Assembly (NCBI RefSeq): GCF_021228235.1
Contig: NZ_JAJQRG010000009.1
Span: forward strand, 124,001 to 188,000
Direction of reading: 5' to 3'
Origin: Pseudophaeobacter flagellatus
Lineage (GTDB): Bacteria > Pseudomonadota > Alphaproteobacteria > Rhodobacterales > Rhodobacteraceae
Length of the DNA: 64,000 nucleotides
Shown: positions 1 to 7,957 of the stretch, in pieces
How positions within the stretch are numbered: the first letter of the stretch is position 1
How the letters are laid out: each line of letters starts with the position of its first letter
The notes under the pieces: model-generated
What the model was told of the DNA's origin: nothing
The model's input: only the letters and a program-made list of their open reading frames with translations
Databases searched by the model: none
Made by a program: the position numbers and the translations under genes

Positions 1-203
1 CAGATGGCACGCGAACCAAAGCTCACCTTGTCGTTTTCATCGAGGATCACGACCTCGACACCTTCCTGTGCCAGCTCGATCCCGGCAGCCAGGCCAATCG
101 GCCCGGCGCCAACCACCACCACGCGGTGGCGGGCCGGGGCGGCACTGTCCTGATCCGCGTGACGGGCATAAGGGTACATCGGGATTTCAAAGATCTTGTT
201 CAT
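1..203 (-). CDS. FAD-dependent aromatic monooxygenase, N-terminal fragment (cut by window edge)
   Basis: Only the first 67 codons are inside the window; the gene runs off the left edge. The start ATG is preceded by a GGAGG ribosome site. After about 27 leader residues comes a beta strand and the dinucleotide motif GAGPIGL (Gly32, Gly34, Gly37), followed by a second strand ending in an acidic residue. This is the FAD-binding fold of class A flavoprotein hydroxylases such as MhpA or PheA/TfdB relatives. It is the last visible gene of the hmgA-fahA-MBL series on the same strand. A 3-hydroxyphenylacetate 6-hydroxylase-type role, feeding homogentisate, would suit the context but is inference only; the substrate cannot be read from this fragment. 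Confidence 0.75.
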   Translation of the reverse strand, partial: MNKIFEIPMYPYARHADQDSAAPARHRVVVVGAGPIGLAAGIELAQEGVEVVILDENDKVSFGSRAI

Positions 204-224
204 CTGGTCTCCTCCCAAAGGGGG

Positions 225-364
225 TGCCAATCCGATCACCTGATTGGCACAACTTCTCTGTGTCCCGGCAAGCTAGCCCTGCCGGGAGGATATCCGTATT
301 GTCTCACATGTTTCAGCCCGGCGGTACGACCTGGATCAAAACGCGCCATGACAGGCTGAAACAT
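225..364. other. Three nested-free inverted repeats in one 184-bp intergenic gap
   Basis: Between the MBL-fold gene and the FAD monooxygenase gene (both minus strand) there are three separate perfect inverted repeats: 7-bp arms TGCCAAT/ATTGGCA at 225-231 and 243-249; 7-bp arms CCCGGCA/TGCCGGG at 264-270 and 280-286; and 11-bp arms ATGTTTCAGCC/GGCTGAAACAT at 308-318 and 354-364. The GC-rich middle one could be a transcript-end hairpin. The one nearest the monooxygenase start, 22 bp away, could be an operator. Function is not established. Confidence 0.5.
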
Positions 365-387
365 CAGCGTGTGCGGGGGACAGTCGT

Positions 388-1338
388 TTACCCCTGCAGC
401 GCCGCCCACATCTCCAGATCGCGCTCGGCGGTCCAGATGCGCGGTGTGTCAATACCACGGGCCTCGTCAAAGGCGCGGGCCACGTTGAAGGGCAGGCAGT
501 GTTCGTAGATGGCATAGTCTTGGAACTTGGGGTCGCATTCGGCGCGCACCGCATCCCAGGCCTCTTTCAGGGTGCCGTTGCGGGCGGCAACCCGTGCCGC
601 AGGGCGATAGGTGCTTTCAACAAAGTCGCGGGTGTTTTCAATCGCGTCATTGACCATCTCCTTGCCAATCAGCGCATCGCCACGACCGGGGGCAATGGCA
701 TCCACATCAAAGGATTTGATGGCATCCAGGGTGTCACCCCAATCGGAAAAATGACCATCGCCGCAGTAGCAGGCAGAATGGTATTCAACGATATCGCCTG
801 TGAACATGACGTTTTCATCCGGCACATGCACCACGATGTCCCCGGCAGTATGGGCGCGGCCCAGATGCATCAGGTCAATACGACGATTGCCAAGATAGAC
901 GGTCATGTCTTCGTTGAAGGTGGTGGTGGGATAGGTCAGGCCGGGGATGCTCTCGTGGCCTTCAAACAGGCGGGGAAAACGCTGGAATTCGCTGTCCCAG
1001 TCTTCCTGGCCGCGTTCCACCACCATGGCGCGGGCCGCATCGCCCATGATCACCTGACCGGCGCCAAAGGCCGAGGCCCCCAGCACACGCACTGCGTGAT
1101 AGTGGGTCAGCACCACATGGCTGATCGGCTTGTCGGTGACCGAACGCACACAGTCGATTACCTTGTTGGCCAGGCGCGGCGTCGCCTGGGCCTCGATGAT
1201 CATTACCGAGTCATCGCCAATGATGACGCCGGAATTGGGATCGCCTTCGGCGGTAAAGGCGTAGATATCCTTGCCGACCTCCGTGAAGGTGATTTTCTTT
1301 TCGCTCATGTCCCCCTGGGACGCAAATGCCTTGGCCAT
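388..1338 (-). CDS. Metallo-beta-lactamase-fold protein with incomplete metal site
   Basis: A 316-residue MBL-fold protein. The start at 1338 has AAAGGA seven bases upstream; a second ATG (residue 11) is possible. The usual HxHxDH motif reads H79-Y-H81-A-V83-R84, so the Asp and third His are replaced. The downstream His163 (AHTAGD) and Asp182 (FTGD) are kept, but the last motif, normally PGHG, reads PGRG (Arg219). The Zn1-type His triad could therefore remain while the second metal site is lost. It lies 69 bp downstream of fahA on the same strand, within the homogentisate operon, so a role in aromatic catabolism is likely, for instance as a hydrolase or lactonase-like enzyme. The reaction is unknown. 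Confidence 0.8.
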   Translation of the reverse strand: MAKAFASQGDMSEKKITFTEVGKDIYAFTAEGDPNSGVIIGDDSVMIIEAQATPRLANKVIDCVRSVTDKPISHVVLTHYHAVRVLGASAFGAGQVIMGDAARAMVVERGQEDWDSEFQRFPRLFEGHESIPGLTYPTTTFNEDMTVYLGNRRIDLMHLGRAHTAGDIVVHVPDENVMFTGDIVEYHSACYCGDGHFSDWGDTLDAIKSFDVDAIAPGRGDALIGKEMVNDAIENTRDFVESTYRPAARVAARNGTLKEAWDAVRAECDPKFQDYAIYEHCLPFNVARAFDEARGIDTPRIWTAERDLEMWAALQG

Positions 1339-1407
1339 GTCTCTATCCTTTTGTCACGGGTCAGGGGCGGAGAACCCGCCGCTGACAAATATCTAATGGG
1401 CCTGCCG

Positions 1408-2670
1408 TCAGGCGACTGGAGGCCAGGCCTTGGCAGGCAGGATCTTGCCCGTGCAATCGCCAAACCCGATGGTAAAGCCATCGCCACGGGCATTGCCGCG
1501 CAGGGTCAGGGTGTCGCCATCCTCGATGAAGCCACGGCTTTCGCCGGTCTCCAGGGTGAAGGGCTCGCGCCCGGCCCAGCTCAGCTCCATGAGCGAGCCG
1601 AACTCGGACCGCTCAGCGCCGGAAATGGTGCCAGAGCCCAGCAGATCGCCTGTGTTCATCTCGCAGCCACCAATGGCATGATGGCATAGCTGTTCAGCTG
1701 CCGAGTAATACATCCGGTTGTAGTTGGTCTTGGCGATCTGAGACGCGGTGGCCGCTCCTTCAGGCTGCATCAGCACTTCCAATTCGATATCATAGAGCCC
1801 ATCCTTGCTGCCCTTCAGATAGGGCAACAGCTCTTTCTCACGGGCAGGTGTCGGGGCGCGGAAGCTTTCCAATGCAGCAGCGGTGACGATCCAGGGCGAA
1901 ATCGAGGTGCCAAAAGCCTTGCCCTGGAACGGCCCCAGCGGCTGGTATTCCCAGCCCTGGATGTCGCGGGCCGACCAGTCGTTCAGCAGAACATAGCCAA
2001 AGATCATCGCGTCGGCTTCATCCACCGTGATGGGCTGGCCGAATTCGGAGCCGGTGCCAACAATCGCGCCCATTTCCAGTTCAATATCCAGCCGCTTGCT
2101 TGGCCCGAACGAGGGCGCTTCGGCATCAGGGGCCTTGGTCTGCCCATTGGGGCGATGGATCGGCGTGCCCGAAACCACAACGGAAGAGGCGCGACCATTA
2201 TAGCCAATGGGAATATTCAACCAGTTGGCCGGCAGATCAGGTGATCCCCGCAGGATCGCCCCCATGTTCTTGGCATGCTGCATGCCGGCATAAAAATCGG
2301 TGTATTCTGCTACAGCCAAGGGCATGTGCAGGCTGGCCTCTGCCTGTGCGACCAACAGGGGCTCCAGCTTTGCCTGCTCCGCAGATCCTTCTTCTAGCAG
2401 CGCCGTCAGGCGGGCACGCAGCGCGGCCCAGACCGCAGGGCCCTCTTCCATCATCTCGTTCCAGAAGGGCATCTCAAACAGCGGATAGTCCGCCAGCTGC
2501 AGCAAGCCGACCTCTTCGGCGGCCTGGCAATCCAGGATCATATCGCCAATCGCCACCCCGCAGCGCGGATCACTATCGGCGGTGGAGAACACACCATAGG
2601 GCAGGTTGTTCAGAGGAAAGGGGTGCGCGGCGTCATTAGCCGAGCTCACCCAGGATTTCAGAAGCGGCAT
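1408..2670 (-). CDS. fahA: Fumarylacetoacetase
   Basis: Catalyses the last step of tyrosine/homogentisate breakdown, splitting fumarylacetoacetate to fumarate and acetoacetate in the cytoplasm. The protein is 420 residues, the usual length. Metal ligands expected from the family are present: Asp125, Glu197, Glu199 and Asp231, with catalytic His132 in the YTDFYAGMQHAKN stretch and Lys251 in FQGKAFG. The start at 2670 was chosen over an upstream ATG at 2691 because GGAGG lies just before it and the N-terminus MPLLKSW fits the family. It sits downstream of hmgA with a GC-rich hairpin between them. No maleylacetoacetate isomerase gene is visible in the window. Confidence 0.95.
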   Translation of the reverse strand: MPLLKSWVSSANDAAHPFPLNNLPYGVFSTADSDPRCGVAIGDMILDCQAAEEVGLLQLADYPLFEMPFWNEMMEEGPAVWAALRARLTALLEEGSAEQAKLEPLLVAQAEASLHMPLAVAEYTDFYAGMQHAKNMGAILRGSPDLPANWLNIPIGYNGRASSVVVSGTPIHRPNGQTKAPDAEAPSFGPSKRLDIELEMGAIVGTGSEFGQPITVDEADAMIFGYVLLNDWSARDIQGWEYQPLGPFQGKAFGTSISPWIVTAAALESFRAPTPAREKELLPYLKGSKDGLYDIELEVLMQPEGAATASQIAKTNYNRMYYSAAEQLCHHAIGGCEMNTGDLLGSGTISGAERSEFGSLMELSWAGREPFTLETGESRGFIEDGDTLTLRGNARGDGFTIGFGDCTGKILPAKAWPPVA

Positions 2671-2757
2671 AGAGCCTCCAGTCTGTTGCAAGATCCGCAG
2701 ATCTCATTTCATCTTTCCGGAAATACCTCCGGGGGTGAATGGGCCCTAAAGGGCCCA

Positions 2758-2777
2758 GAGGGGGGCGGCGCCCCCTT
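2758..2777. other. GC-rich intercistronic hairpin between hmgA and fahA
   Basis: In the 133-bp gap between hmgA and fahA a run of G residues, a three-base turn and a run of C residues can fold into a stem of about six G-C pairs, extended by weaker pairs. A second short palindrome (GGGCCCT/AGGGCCC, 2741-2756) adjoins it. There is no T tract after the stem in the direction of hmgA transcription, so this looks more like a processing or attenuating element than a full terminator. Confidence 0.4.
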
Positions 2778-2803
2778 CTGTTTGTACTTGGTCTACCCGC
2801 AGC

Positions 2804-4159
2804 CTATTTCATACCGGGCGTGCCGTCGAATTTCTTCTCTATGTCGCTCCAGCACTCGATGTAATCATCCTGCATCGGGGCTTCCTTGGCGGCGAATTCG
2901 GTCAGGTGCTGCGGGAAACGGGTTTCAATCATAAAGGACATGGTATTCGCCAGCTTCTCCGGGCCGAGGTTGGAATTGGACGCCCCTTCAAAGGCGTCTT
3001 TGTCCGGCCCATGCGGGATCATCATGTTGTGCAGGCTCATGCCACCGGGGATGAAGCCCTCTGGCTTGGCGTCATACTGGCCATAGATATTGCCCATCAG
3101 TTCGGACATGATGTTCTTGTGGTACCAGGGCGGACGGAAGGTGTTTTCGGCCACCATCCAGCGATCACGGAACAGCACAAAGTCGATATTGGCCGTTCCC
3201 GGCACGCCTGAAGGTGCGGTCAGCACGGTAAAGATCGACGGATCCGGGTGATCAAACAGGATTGCACCCACCGGGCAATAGGTCTTCAGATCATATTTGT
3301 AGGGTGCATAGTTGCCGTGCCAGGCGACCACATCCAGCGGCGATTGTGCGATCTGTGTCTCATGGAACTGGCCGCACCATTTCATCGTCAGGCTTGATGG
3401 GGTTTCGCGGTCTTCAAAGGCGGCTACGGGCGCCTTGAAGTCACGCGGGTTTGCCATGCAATTGGCGCCAATCGGGCCACGGCCTGGCAGTTCGAATTTC
3501 TGCCCGTAATTTTCGCAGACAAAGCCGCGGGCAGGGCCGTCCAGCACTTCGACCCGGTAGACCAGGCCACGCGGAATGATGGCGATTTCCTGCGGTTCCA
3601 CATCAATAACGCCCAGCTCGGTGGCAAAGCGCAGGCGGCCTTCCTGAGGGATCACCAGCATTTCGGAGTCGGCTGAAAAGAAATAGGCGTCCTGCATGCT
3701 TTCGGTCACCAGATAGACATGGGTGGCCATGCCGACCTGGGTGTTCACATCCCCGGCGGTGGTCATGGTTTTCATGCCGGTCAGCCAGGTCAGCTTTTGC
3801 CCGTCATGGGCAACCGGATCCCAGCGATATTGGCCAAGGCTGGCCAGATCGGGGTCGATACAGGGTGCTGACTTCCAATAGGGAAGGTCGATCTTGGTAT
3901 AGCGATGCGAATGTTTCACCGAGGGGCGGATGCGATAGCACCAGGTCCGCTCGGGTGGATTGGCGGTGAAGGCGGTGCCCGAGAGCTGCTCGCCATAAAG
4001 GCCGTAGTTGCATTTCTGAGGGCTGTTCATCCCCTGCGGCAATGCGCCGGGCAGGGCTTCGCTTTCAAAATCATTGCCAAAACCGGGCAAGTAACCTTCA
4101 TGCGGGCCAGCAAGAGAGGGGGCCTGAGTCAGTGGGTGTGAATCCGCAGCTTTGTTCAT
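2804..4159 (-). CDS. hmgA: Homogentisate 1,2-dioxygenase
   Basis: Non-haem Fe(II) ring-cleavage dioxygenase that converts homogentisate to maleylacetoacetate. The protein is 451 residues. By spacing to the human enzyme the iron ligands are His347, Glu353 (WYHKNIMSE) and His383 (MIPHG), and the catalytic base is His304 (FDHPDPS). The start at 4159 has AAGGAG eleven bases upstream. It is the first gene of a minus-strand operon hmgA-fahA-MBL-monooxygenase and is divergent from a MarR regulator across 69 bp that hold a palindrome. Control by that regulator, with an aromatic intermediate as ligand, is likely by analogy with other homogentisate clusters. Confidence 0.97.
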   Translation of the reverse strand: MNKAADSHPLTQAPSLAGPHEGYLPGFGNDFESEALPGALPQGMNSPQKCNYGLYGEQLSGTAFTANPPERTWCYRIRPSVKHSHRYTKIDLPYWKSAPCIDPDLASLGQYRWDPVAHDGQKLTWLTGMKTMTTAGDVNTQVGMATHVYLVTESMQDAYFFSADSEMLVIPQEGRLRFATELGVIDVEPQEIAIIPRGLVYRVEVLDGPARGFVCENYGQKFELPGRGPIGANCMANPRDFKAPVAAFEDRETPSSLTMKWCGQFHETQIAQSPLDVVAWHGNYAPYKYDLKTYCPVGAILFDHPDPSIFTVLTAPSGVPGTANIDFVLFRDRWMVAENTFRPPWYHKNIMSELMGNIYGQYDAKPEGFIPGGMSLHNMMIPHGPDKDAFEGASNSNLGPEKLANTMSFMIETRFPQHLTEFAAKEAPMQDDYIECWSDIEKKFDGTPGMK

Positions 4160-4190
4160 GTCGACGCTCCTTTTCTTCTTGCCGAATTAA

Positions 4191-4208
4191 TAGTTGTTTT
4201 TGTAACTA
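4191..4208. promoter_or_regulatory. Putative MarR operator between hmgA and the regulator gene
   Basis: An 18-bp inverted repeat, TAGTTGTTTTTGTAACTA, with perfect 5-bp outer arms and an A/T-rich centre, lies in the 69-bp gap between the divergent hmgA and marR starts. Size and position fit a MarR-family dimer site that would cover both promoters. Binding is inferred from position only. Confidence 0.55.
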
Positions 4209-4228
4209 ACAAGGGTGAGGAGTATACC

Positions 4229-4696
4229 ATGACTGAAAAAGATGATTTTTCGCTGCAGGATTTTCTGCCCTTTTTGCTGAACCGCGCCGCCGAGGATGCT
4301 TCGCTGGCTTTTCAGGCGCATTACAAGAACCGCTATGGCATGCTGCGCAATGAATGGCGGGTGTTGTTTCATCTGGGGGTGTTTGGCCAGATGACGGCCA
4401 AGGAAATTGGCCTGCGGGCCAAGATCCACAAGACCAAGATCAGCCGCGCGGTGGCCAAATTGGCGGAACGCCGCTTTGTGTCGCGTAGCCGTGATGAAAA
4501 GGACCGCCGAGCAGAGCATTTGCAGCTTACGCCGGCCGGCGAAGCAGCCTATCGTGATCTGCGCGCCGAGGCCGAGAGCTATGACGCCCAGCTGGCGGCA
4601 CGCTTTGACCCGCAAGAGGTCGCTTTACTGCGGCGCATGCTGCGTAAGCTGGCATCAATAGAAGAGCCAGTTTCAAGCGCGCCAGAGCGAGACTAG
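4229..4696 (+). CDS. MarR-family transcriptional regulator, probable regulator of the homogentisate operon
   Basis: A 155-residue winged-helix protein. The DNA-binding part (roughly residues 45-105) includes an AKEIGLRAKIHKTKISRAV helix-turn-helix and a wing segment with the DEKDRR pattern that is characteristic of MarR proteins. It starts after a GGTGAGGAG ribosome site. It is divergent from hmgA and separated from it by a palindromic site, so auto-repression and repression of hmgA-fahA, relieved by a pathway aromatic, is the expected arrangement. The effector cannot be read from sequence. The adenylate cyclase gene 41 bp downstream may be co-transcribed but seems unrelated. Confidence 0.9.
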   Translation: MTEKDDFSLQDFLPFLLNRAAEDASLAFQAHYKNRYGMLRNEWRVLFHLGVFGQMTAKEIGLRAKIHKTKISRAVAKLAERRFVSRSRDEKDRRAEHLQLTPAGEAAYRDLRAEAESYDAQLAARFDPQEVALLRRMLRKLASIEEPVSSAPERD

Positions 4697-4737
4697 GATT
4701 GAAGCCTGCGGGCGAATGAGAGAGAGGTAGAGCTAGC

Positions 4738-5988
4738 ATGGACTGTGTGGATGCAAGAACGGCAGAGCTGATCCCTTGGTTGATCGAGCACGGATTGCGC
4801 AGCAGTGGCCGCCAGGAACTCCTGAACACCTTTTGCGAAAAATTGGTGGAACAGGGCGTGCCGCTTTGGCGGTTCCATCTGGGACAGCGGGCCTACCACC
4901 CGAAGTTTGGCGGCATTGGCTATAACTGGACCCGCAGTGGCGGGATCAGCCATGAACACTATGAACGGCGCCAAAACCCGCGCGAAGCCTGGCTCAAAAG
5001 CCCCTTTTATCAGATGCTGGAGCACAACATTGATGTGTTTCAGTCTGACCTGACTGGCCCGTTGCTGACCCGGCACCCCCTGCTGCAAGAACTCAAGGAT
5101 CAGGGGGCAAGCGAATATCTGGCCCTGGCCCTGCGCTTTACCGAAGATGACACGGTCGCCGATCCCAATGCCCCACCGGAAGGGGTGCTGGCCTCCTGGA
5201 CGAGTGATCGTGTCGGCGGGTTCTCAGACCAGGACAAGGCGCTGATCCAGGCTCTTTATCCGGTATTGGGGTTGGCGTTGAAATCGATTTCAAACCGGCA
5301 GATGGCCAGTGACCTGTTGCAAACCTATCTGGGCCGCGATCCGGGATTGCGGGTGCTCTCGGGGGAATTTCAGCGCGGATCGTCAAATGAGATCGACGCG
5401 GTGATTGGCCTGTTCGACCTGAAAGGCTTTACCAGTCTCGCCGGAGAGCTGCCGGGGCCAGCGCTGATCGAGATGCTGAACGACTATTTTGGTATCGCGG
5501 TTGAAACGACGCATGCCCATGGCGGCAATATCCTGAAGTTCCTTGGCGATGGGGTGCTGGGGATGTTCAACCTTGGCACGCTGGAGGAGGATGCAAAGGC
5601 GGCACTGGATGCCTCGGCAGAGCTGTCTCGCCGAATCAGCCTGCGCAATGAAGAACGCGCGGCAAGCGGGCTACCGGTTGCCGACTGGACGCTGGCCCTG
5701 CACGCCGGACGCATTCTGTATGGCAATATCGGTGCGGAAAACCGGCTGGATTTCACCGTGATCGGCCCCGCCGTCAATCAAACCGCCCGGATTGCCGACA
5801 TGCACCGATCGGTGGGCCAGAACCTGATTTTCTCGCAGGTAGTACAGCGTGCGGCCTCTGGCGGTGCGCATGACATGGTTTCCCTCGGGCGCTATATGCT
5901 GCGCGGCGTCAGTGAGCCGATGGAATTGTTCACCATCTACCGACCCGATGGCGCCCTGCCCAGCCTAGCCCTCCATGCCAATGACTAG
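4738..5988 (+). CDS. Class III adenylate cyclase
   Basis: A 416-residue cytoplasmic protein, without a signal or membrane segment. Residues 1-205 form a sensor-like N-terminal region of a type often seen in rhizobial and roseobacter cyclases; residues 215-400 are the cyclase catalytic domain. All key residues are present: metal-binding Asp227 (FDLKGF) and Asp271 (FLGDG), the adenine-selecting pair Lys267 and Asp338, and transition-state residues Asn347 and Arg351 (NQTAR). It should therefore make cAMP from ATP. The start has AGAGG upstream. It is convergent with mipZ. What the N-terminal part senses is unknown. Confidence 0.9.
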   Translation: MDCVDARTAELIPWLIEHGLRSSGRQELLNTFCEKLVEQGVPLWRFHLGQRAYHPKFGGIGYNWTRSGGISHEHYERRQNPREAWLKSPFYQMLEHNIDVFQSDLTGPLLTRHPLLQELKDQGASEYLALALRFTEDDTVADPNAPPEGVLASWTSDRVGGFSDQDKALIQALYPVLGLALKSISNRQMASDLLQTYLGRDPGLRVLSGEFQRGSSNEIDAVIGLFDLKGFTSLAGELPGPALIEMLNDYFGIAVETTHAHGGNILKFLGDGVLGMFNLGTLEEDAKAALDASAELSRRISLRNEERAASGLPVADWTLALHAGRILYGNIGAENRLDFTVIGPAVNQTARIADMHRSVGQNLIFSQVVQRAASGGAHDMVSLGRYMLRGVSEPMELFTIYRPDGALPSLALHAND

Positions 5989-6017
5989 GCTCTGGACCGG
6001 GTTTGCATCTGCCGAGG

Positions 6018-6827
6018 CTAGATATCGATTTCCACACCGGGCAAGTTCACCGCCTTCATCATGTCGCGCAGTTCTTGCCGGGCGGCGATGTTGGAAATGT
6101 TCAGCTGCTTGATGCCAATATCCTTGAGGTCAAGCAGCGTCAGGCCACGCGGGAACAGCTCGCGGAAGATCACCCGTTCGGAAAAGCCAGGGGCAACGCG
6201 AAAGCCGATGCGCTTGGACAGCATGTTGATGGCGCGTTCCATCTTTTCCTTATTGACCATGCGCTGGGTGCCAACCCGGTTGCGGATCACCACCCAGTCG
6301 ATGGGCTTGAGGCCGGCCTGGGCGCGTAGCTGGCGGGCGTTCCAGACCATCTCGGAATAGACCGAGGGGCCGGTAATCTTTTCGCCCTTCTGGTCGGTAT
6401 GGGCCAGCAGGTCAAAATCAACAAAGCTGTCGTTCAGCGGGGTGATCAGGGTATCGGCCAATGAGTGCGCCACCTGGCTCAATCTTGTGTGCGATCCCGG
6501 GCAGTCGATCAGAATGAAATCATTGTCCGGTTCCAGGCTGGATACGGCAGCCGAAAGACGATGATCGTAGACGTTTTCGCCGGGCTGCAGGCTGTCGGCG
6601 TCGATCTCGGGGAGTTCGTGCAACTCCACCAGAGGCAGATCCAGCGCCGCCTTGGTCATGAATTCCTTGCGGTTCTCCAGATAGCGCCCGAGGGAGCGCT
6701 GCCGCAGGTCGAGATCGAGGGCGGCCACTTTATACCCCAGGCGGGCCAGGGTTGTGGCCACATGGATAGAGACGGTGGACTTGCCTGCGCCGCCCTTTTC
6801 GTTACCGACGACTATGATATGCGCCAT
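6018..6827 (-). CDS. mipZ: Division-plane positioning ATPase MipZ
   Basis: ParA/MinD-superfamily ATPase of 269 residues. The deviant Walker A motif GNEKGGAGKST is at residues 8-18, and a DCPGSH Walker-B-region motif and PLNDSF segment follow. In Caulobacter, MipZ forms polar gradients through ParB and keeps FtsZ away from the poles; Rhodobacterales have a clear orthologue of this length. The start at 6827 (MAHIIVVGNE) is preferred to an upstream ATG at 6923 because AAGGGAC lies before it and the first strand of the fold starts immediately. Convergent with the cyclase gene. Confidence 0.92.
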   Translation of the reverse strand: MAHIIVVGNEKGGAGKSTVSIHVATTLARLGYKVAALDLDLRQRSLGRYLENRKEFMTKAALDLPLVELHELPEIDADSLQPGENVYDHRLSAAVSSLEPDNDFILIDCPGSHTRLSQVAHSLADTLITPLNDSFVDFDLLAHTDQKGEKITGPSVYSEMVWNARQLRAQAGLKPIDWVVIRNRVGTQRMVNKEKMERAINMLSKRIGFRVAPGFSERVIFRELFPRGLTLLDLKDIGIKQLNISNIAARQELRDMMKAVNLPGVEIDI

Positions 6828-7009
6828 CTTTTTGTCCCTTTGGTTCGCCGCGCTACGCGGGCCTGTTGTTGGCGCGACTATAGAGTCGGGGCGAATCAAT
6901 GAAAAGCGCTCAAATGCGGCCAAAGCCCCAAGTTAGGGCCTGATATAGATCTCATTTGACGGGCTGACGCGGGCGCTAAACCGCGCTGTAGCGAAACCGG
7001 GCGGGCGAC

Positions 7010-7042
7010 AAAAAAATGCCGCCCCAGAGAGGAACGGCATTT
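7010..7042 (-). terminator. Intrinsic terminator after rpmE
   Basis: On the minus strand, downstream of rpmE, an 8-bp perfect stem (AAATGCCG/CGGCATTT, 7014-7021 and 7035-7042) with a 13-base loop runs directly into seven T residues. This is a textbook factor-independent terminator, 24 bp after the rpmE stop, and closes the rplS-rpmE unit. Confidence 0.85.
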
Positions 7043-7066
7043 CTGAAAACCAAAAGCTTTGGGTGC

Positions 7067-7288
7067 TTAGAAGCCCAGGCCTTCGTATTTCTTTTTGAAC
7101 TTGGAGACGCGACCGCCGGCATCCATCAGACGGGTGTTCCCACCGGTCCAGGCAGGGTGCACTGTGGGGTCAATGTCCAGCGACATCTGGTCGCCTTCTT
7201 TACCCCAGGTAGAGCGCATCTTCAGAATGGTGCCATCGGTCATTTTGACGTCGATGAAGTGGTAATCGGGGTGAATATCTTTTTTCAT
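7067..7288 (-). CDS. rpmE: 50S ribosomal protein L31
   Basis: A 73-residue L31, with the conserved [11 protein letters not shown] start and HPAWTGG segment. It has no cysteines, so it is the zinc-independent form, which is usual in alphaproteobacteria. It follows rplS by 11 bp on the same strand and precedes a strong terminator. AGGAG precedes the start ATG. Confidence 0.96.
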   Translation of the reverse strand: MKKDIHPDYHFIDVKMTDGTILKMRSTWGKEGDQMSLDIDPTVHPAWTGGNTRLMDAGGRVSKFKKKYEGLGF

Positions 7289-7299
7289 GATACCGCTCC

Positions 7300-7674
7300 T
7301 CAGGCCTTTTTGGCTTTGTAGTGTGAATCTTCAGCGATCCGTGCGGACTTACCGCGCAGGGCGCGCAGGTAGTACAGTTTGGCGCGACGCACGCGGCCAC
7401 GACGCACGACGGCGATGCTGTCGATATTGGTGGAATGCAGGGGGAACACACGTTCCACGCCTTCACCAAAGGAAATCTTGCGCACGGTGAACGACCCGGA
7501 GATGCCCGAACCGTTTTTACGGCTGATGCAAACACCTTCGTAGTTCTGAACACGCGAGCGCGAGCCCTCGGTCACTTTGTAACCGACGCGGATGGTATCA
7601 CCGGCTTTGAAATCGGGGATGTCTTTCCCCAGGGCGGCAACTTGTTCCGCCTCCAGCTGTGCGATCAGGTTCAT
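7300..7674 (-). CDS. rplS: 50S ribosomal protein L19
   Basis: A 124-residue L19 that lies at the 30S-50S interface. The family core [10 protein letters not shown], the basic segment [11 protein letters not shown] and the C-terminus are intact. The start at 7674 ([11 protein letters not shown]) fits the family and has AGGAG upstream; an in-frame ATG at 7758 would add a 28-residue tail not typical of L19. A short hairpin (7695-7712) lies 20 bp before the start. In many bacteria rplS directly follows trmD; here an M20 peptidase gene stands between them. Confidence 0.96.
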   Translation of the reverse strand: MNLIAQLEAEQVAALGKDIPDFKAGDTIRVGYKVTEGSRSRVQNYEGVCISRKNGSGISGSFTVRKISFGEGVERVFPLHSTNIDSIAVVRRGRVRRAKLYYLRALRGKSARIAEDSHYKAKKA

Positions 7675-7694
7675 CTGATCTTCTCCTATTTTGC

Positions 7695-7712
7695 TCGTGG
7701 TTTTTTCCACGA
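7695..7712 (-). promoter_or_regulatory. Hairpin in the rplS leader
   Basis: A perfect 6-bp inverted repeat (TCGTGG/CCACGA) around a six-base A/T loop lies 20 bp upstream of the rplS start and just before its ribosome site. It could affect translation initiation of rplS. The stem is short, so chance is possible. Confidence 0.3.
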
Positions 7713-7957
7713 AGTTTTGCGCGTCCTCAGAGCTCTTGGTCTTCACCGGGTCCCGCAATGCAGCCCGCCAGAGGTTAGGTCGTCCGTTCGTTTAAGCTGT
7801 CGGTTCGGGCCGCGCTGCAGGGGCCGAAGAAGGCCGGGCAGGGTCGTGCGGTCCAATCACCAACGACTCGGAGACACGAAAAGCGAATCCAAGTAGGCGG
7901 TCTGTAGGCGATATGCGCCCCCGGATCAAGGGCTCTGAGCGCGCAGAGACCTTTGTT

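Noticed and set aside
499-1689. A plus-strand open frame of almost 400 codons opposite the MBL-fold and fahA genes
   Set aside because: It lies opposite two genes with clear motifs, has no family features, and reflects the lack of stops opposite GC-rich codons.
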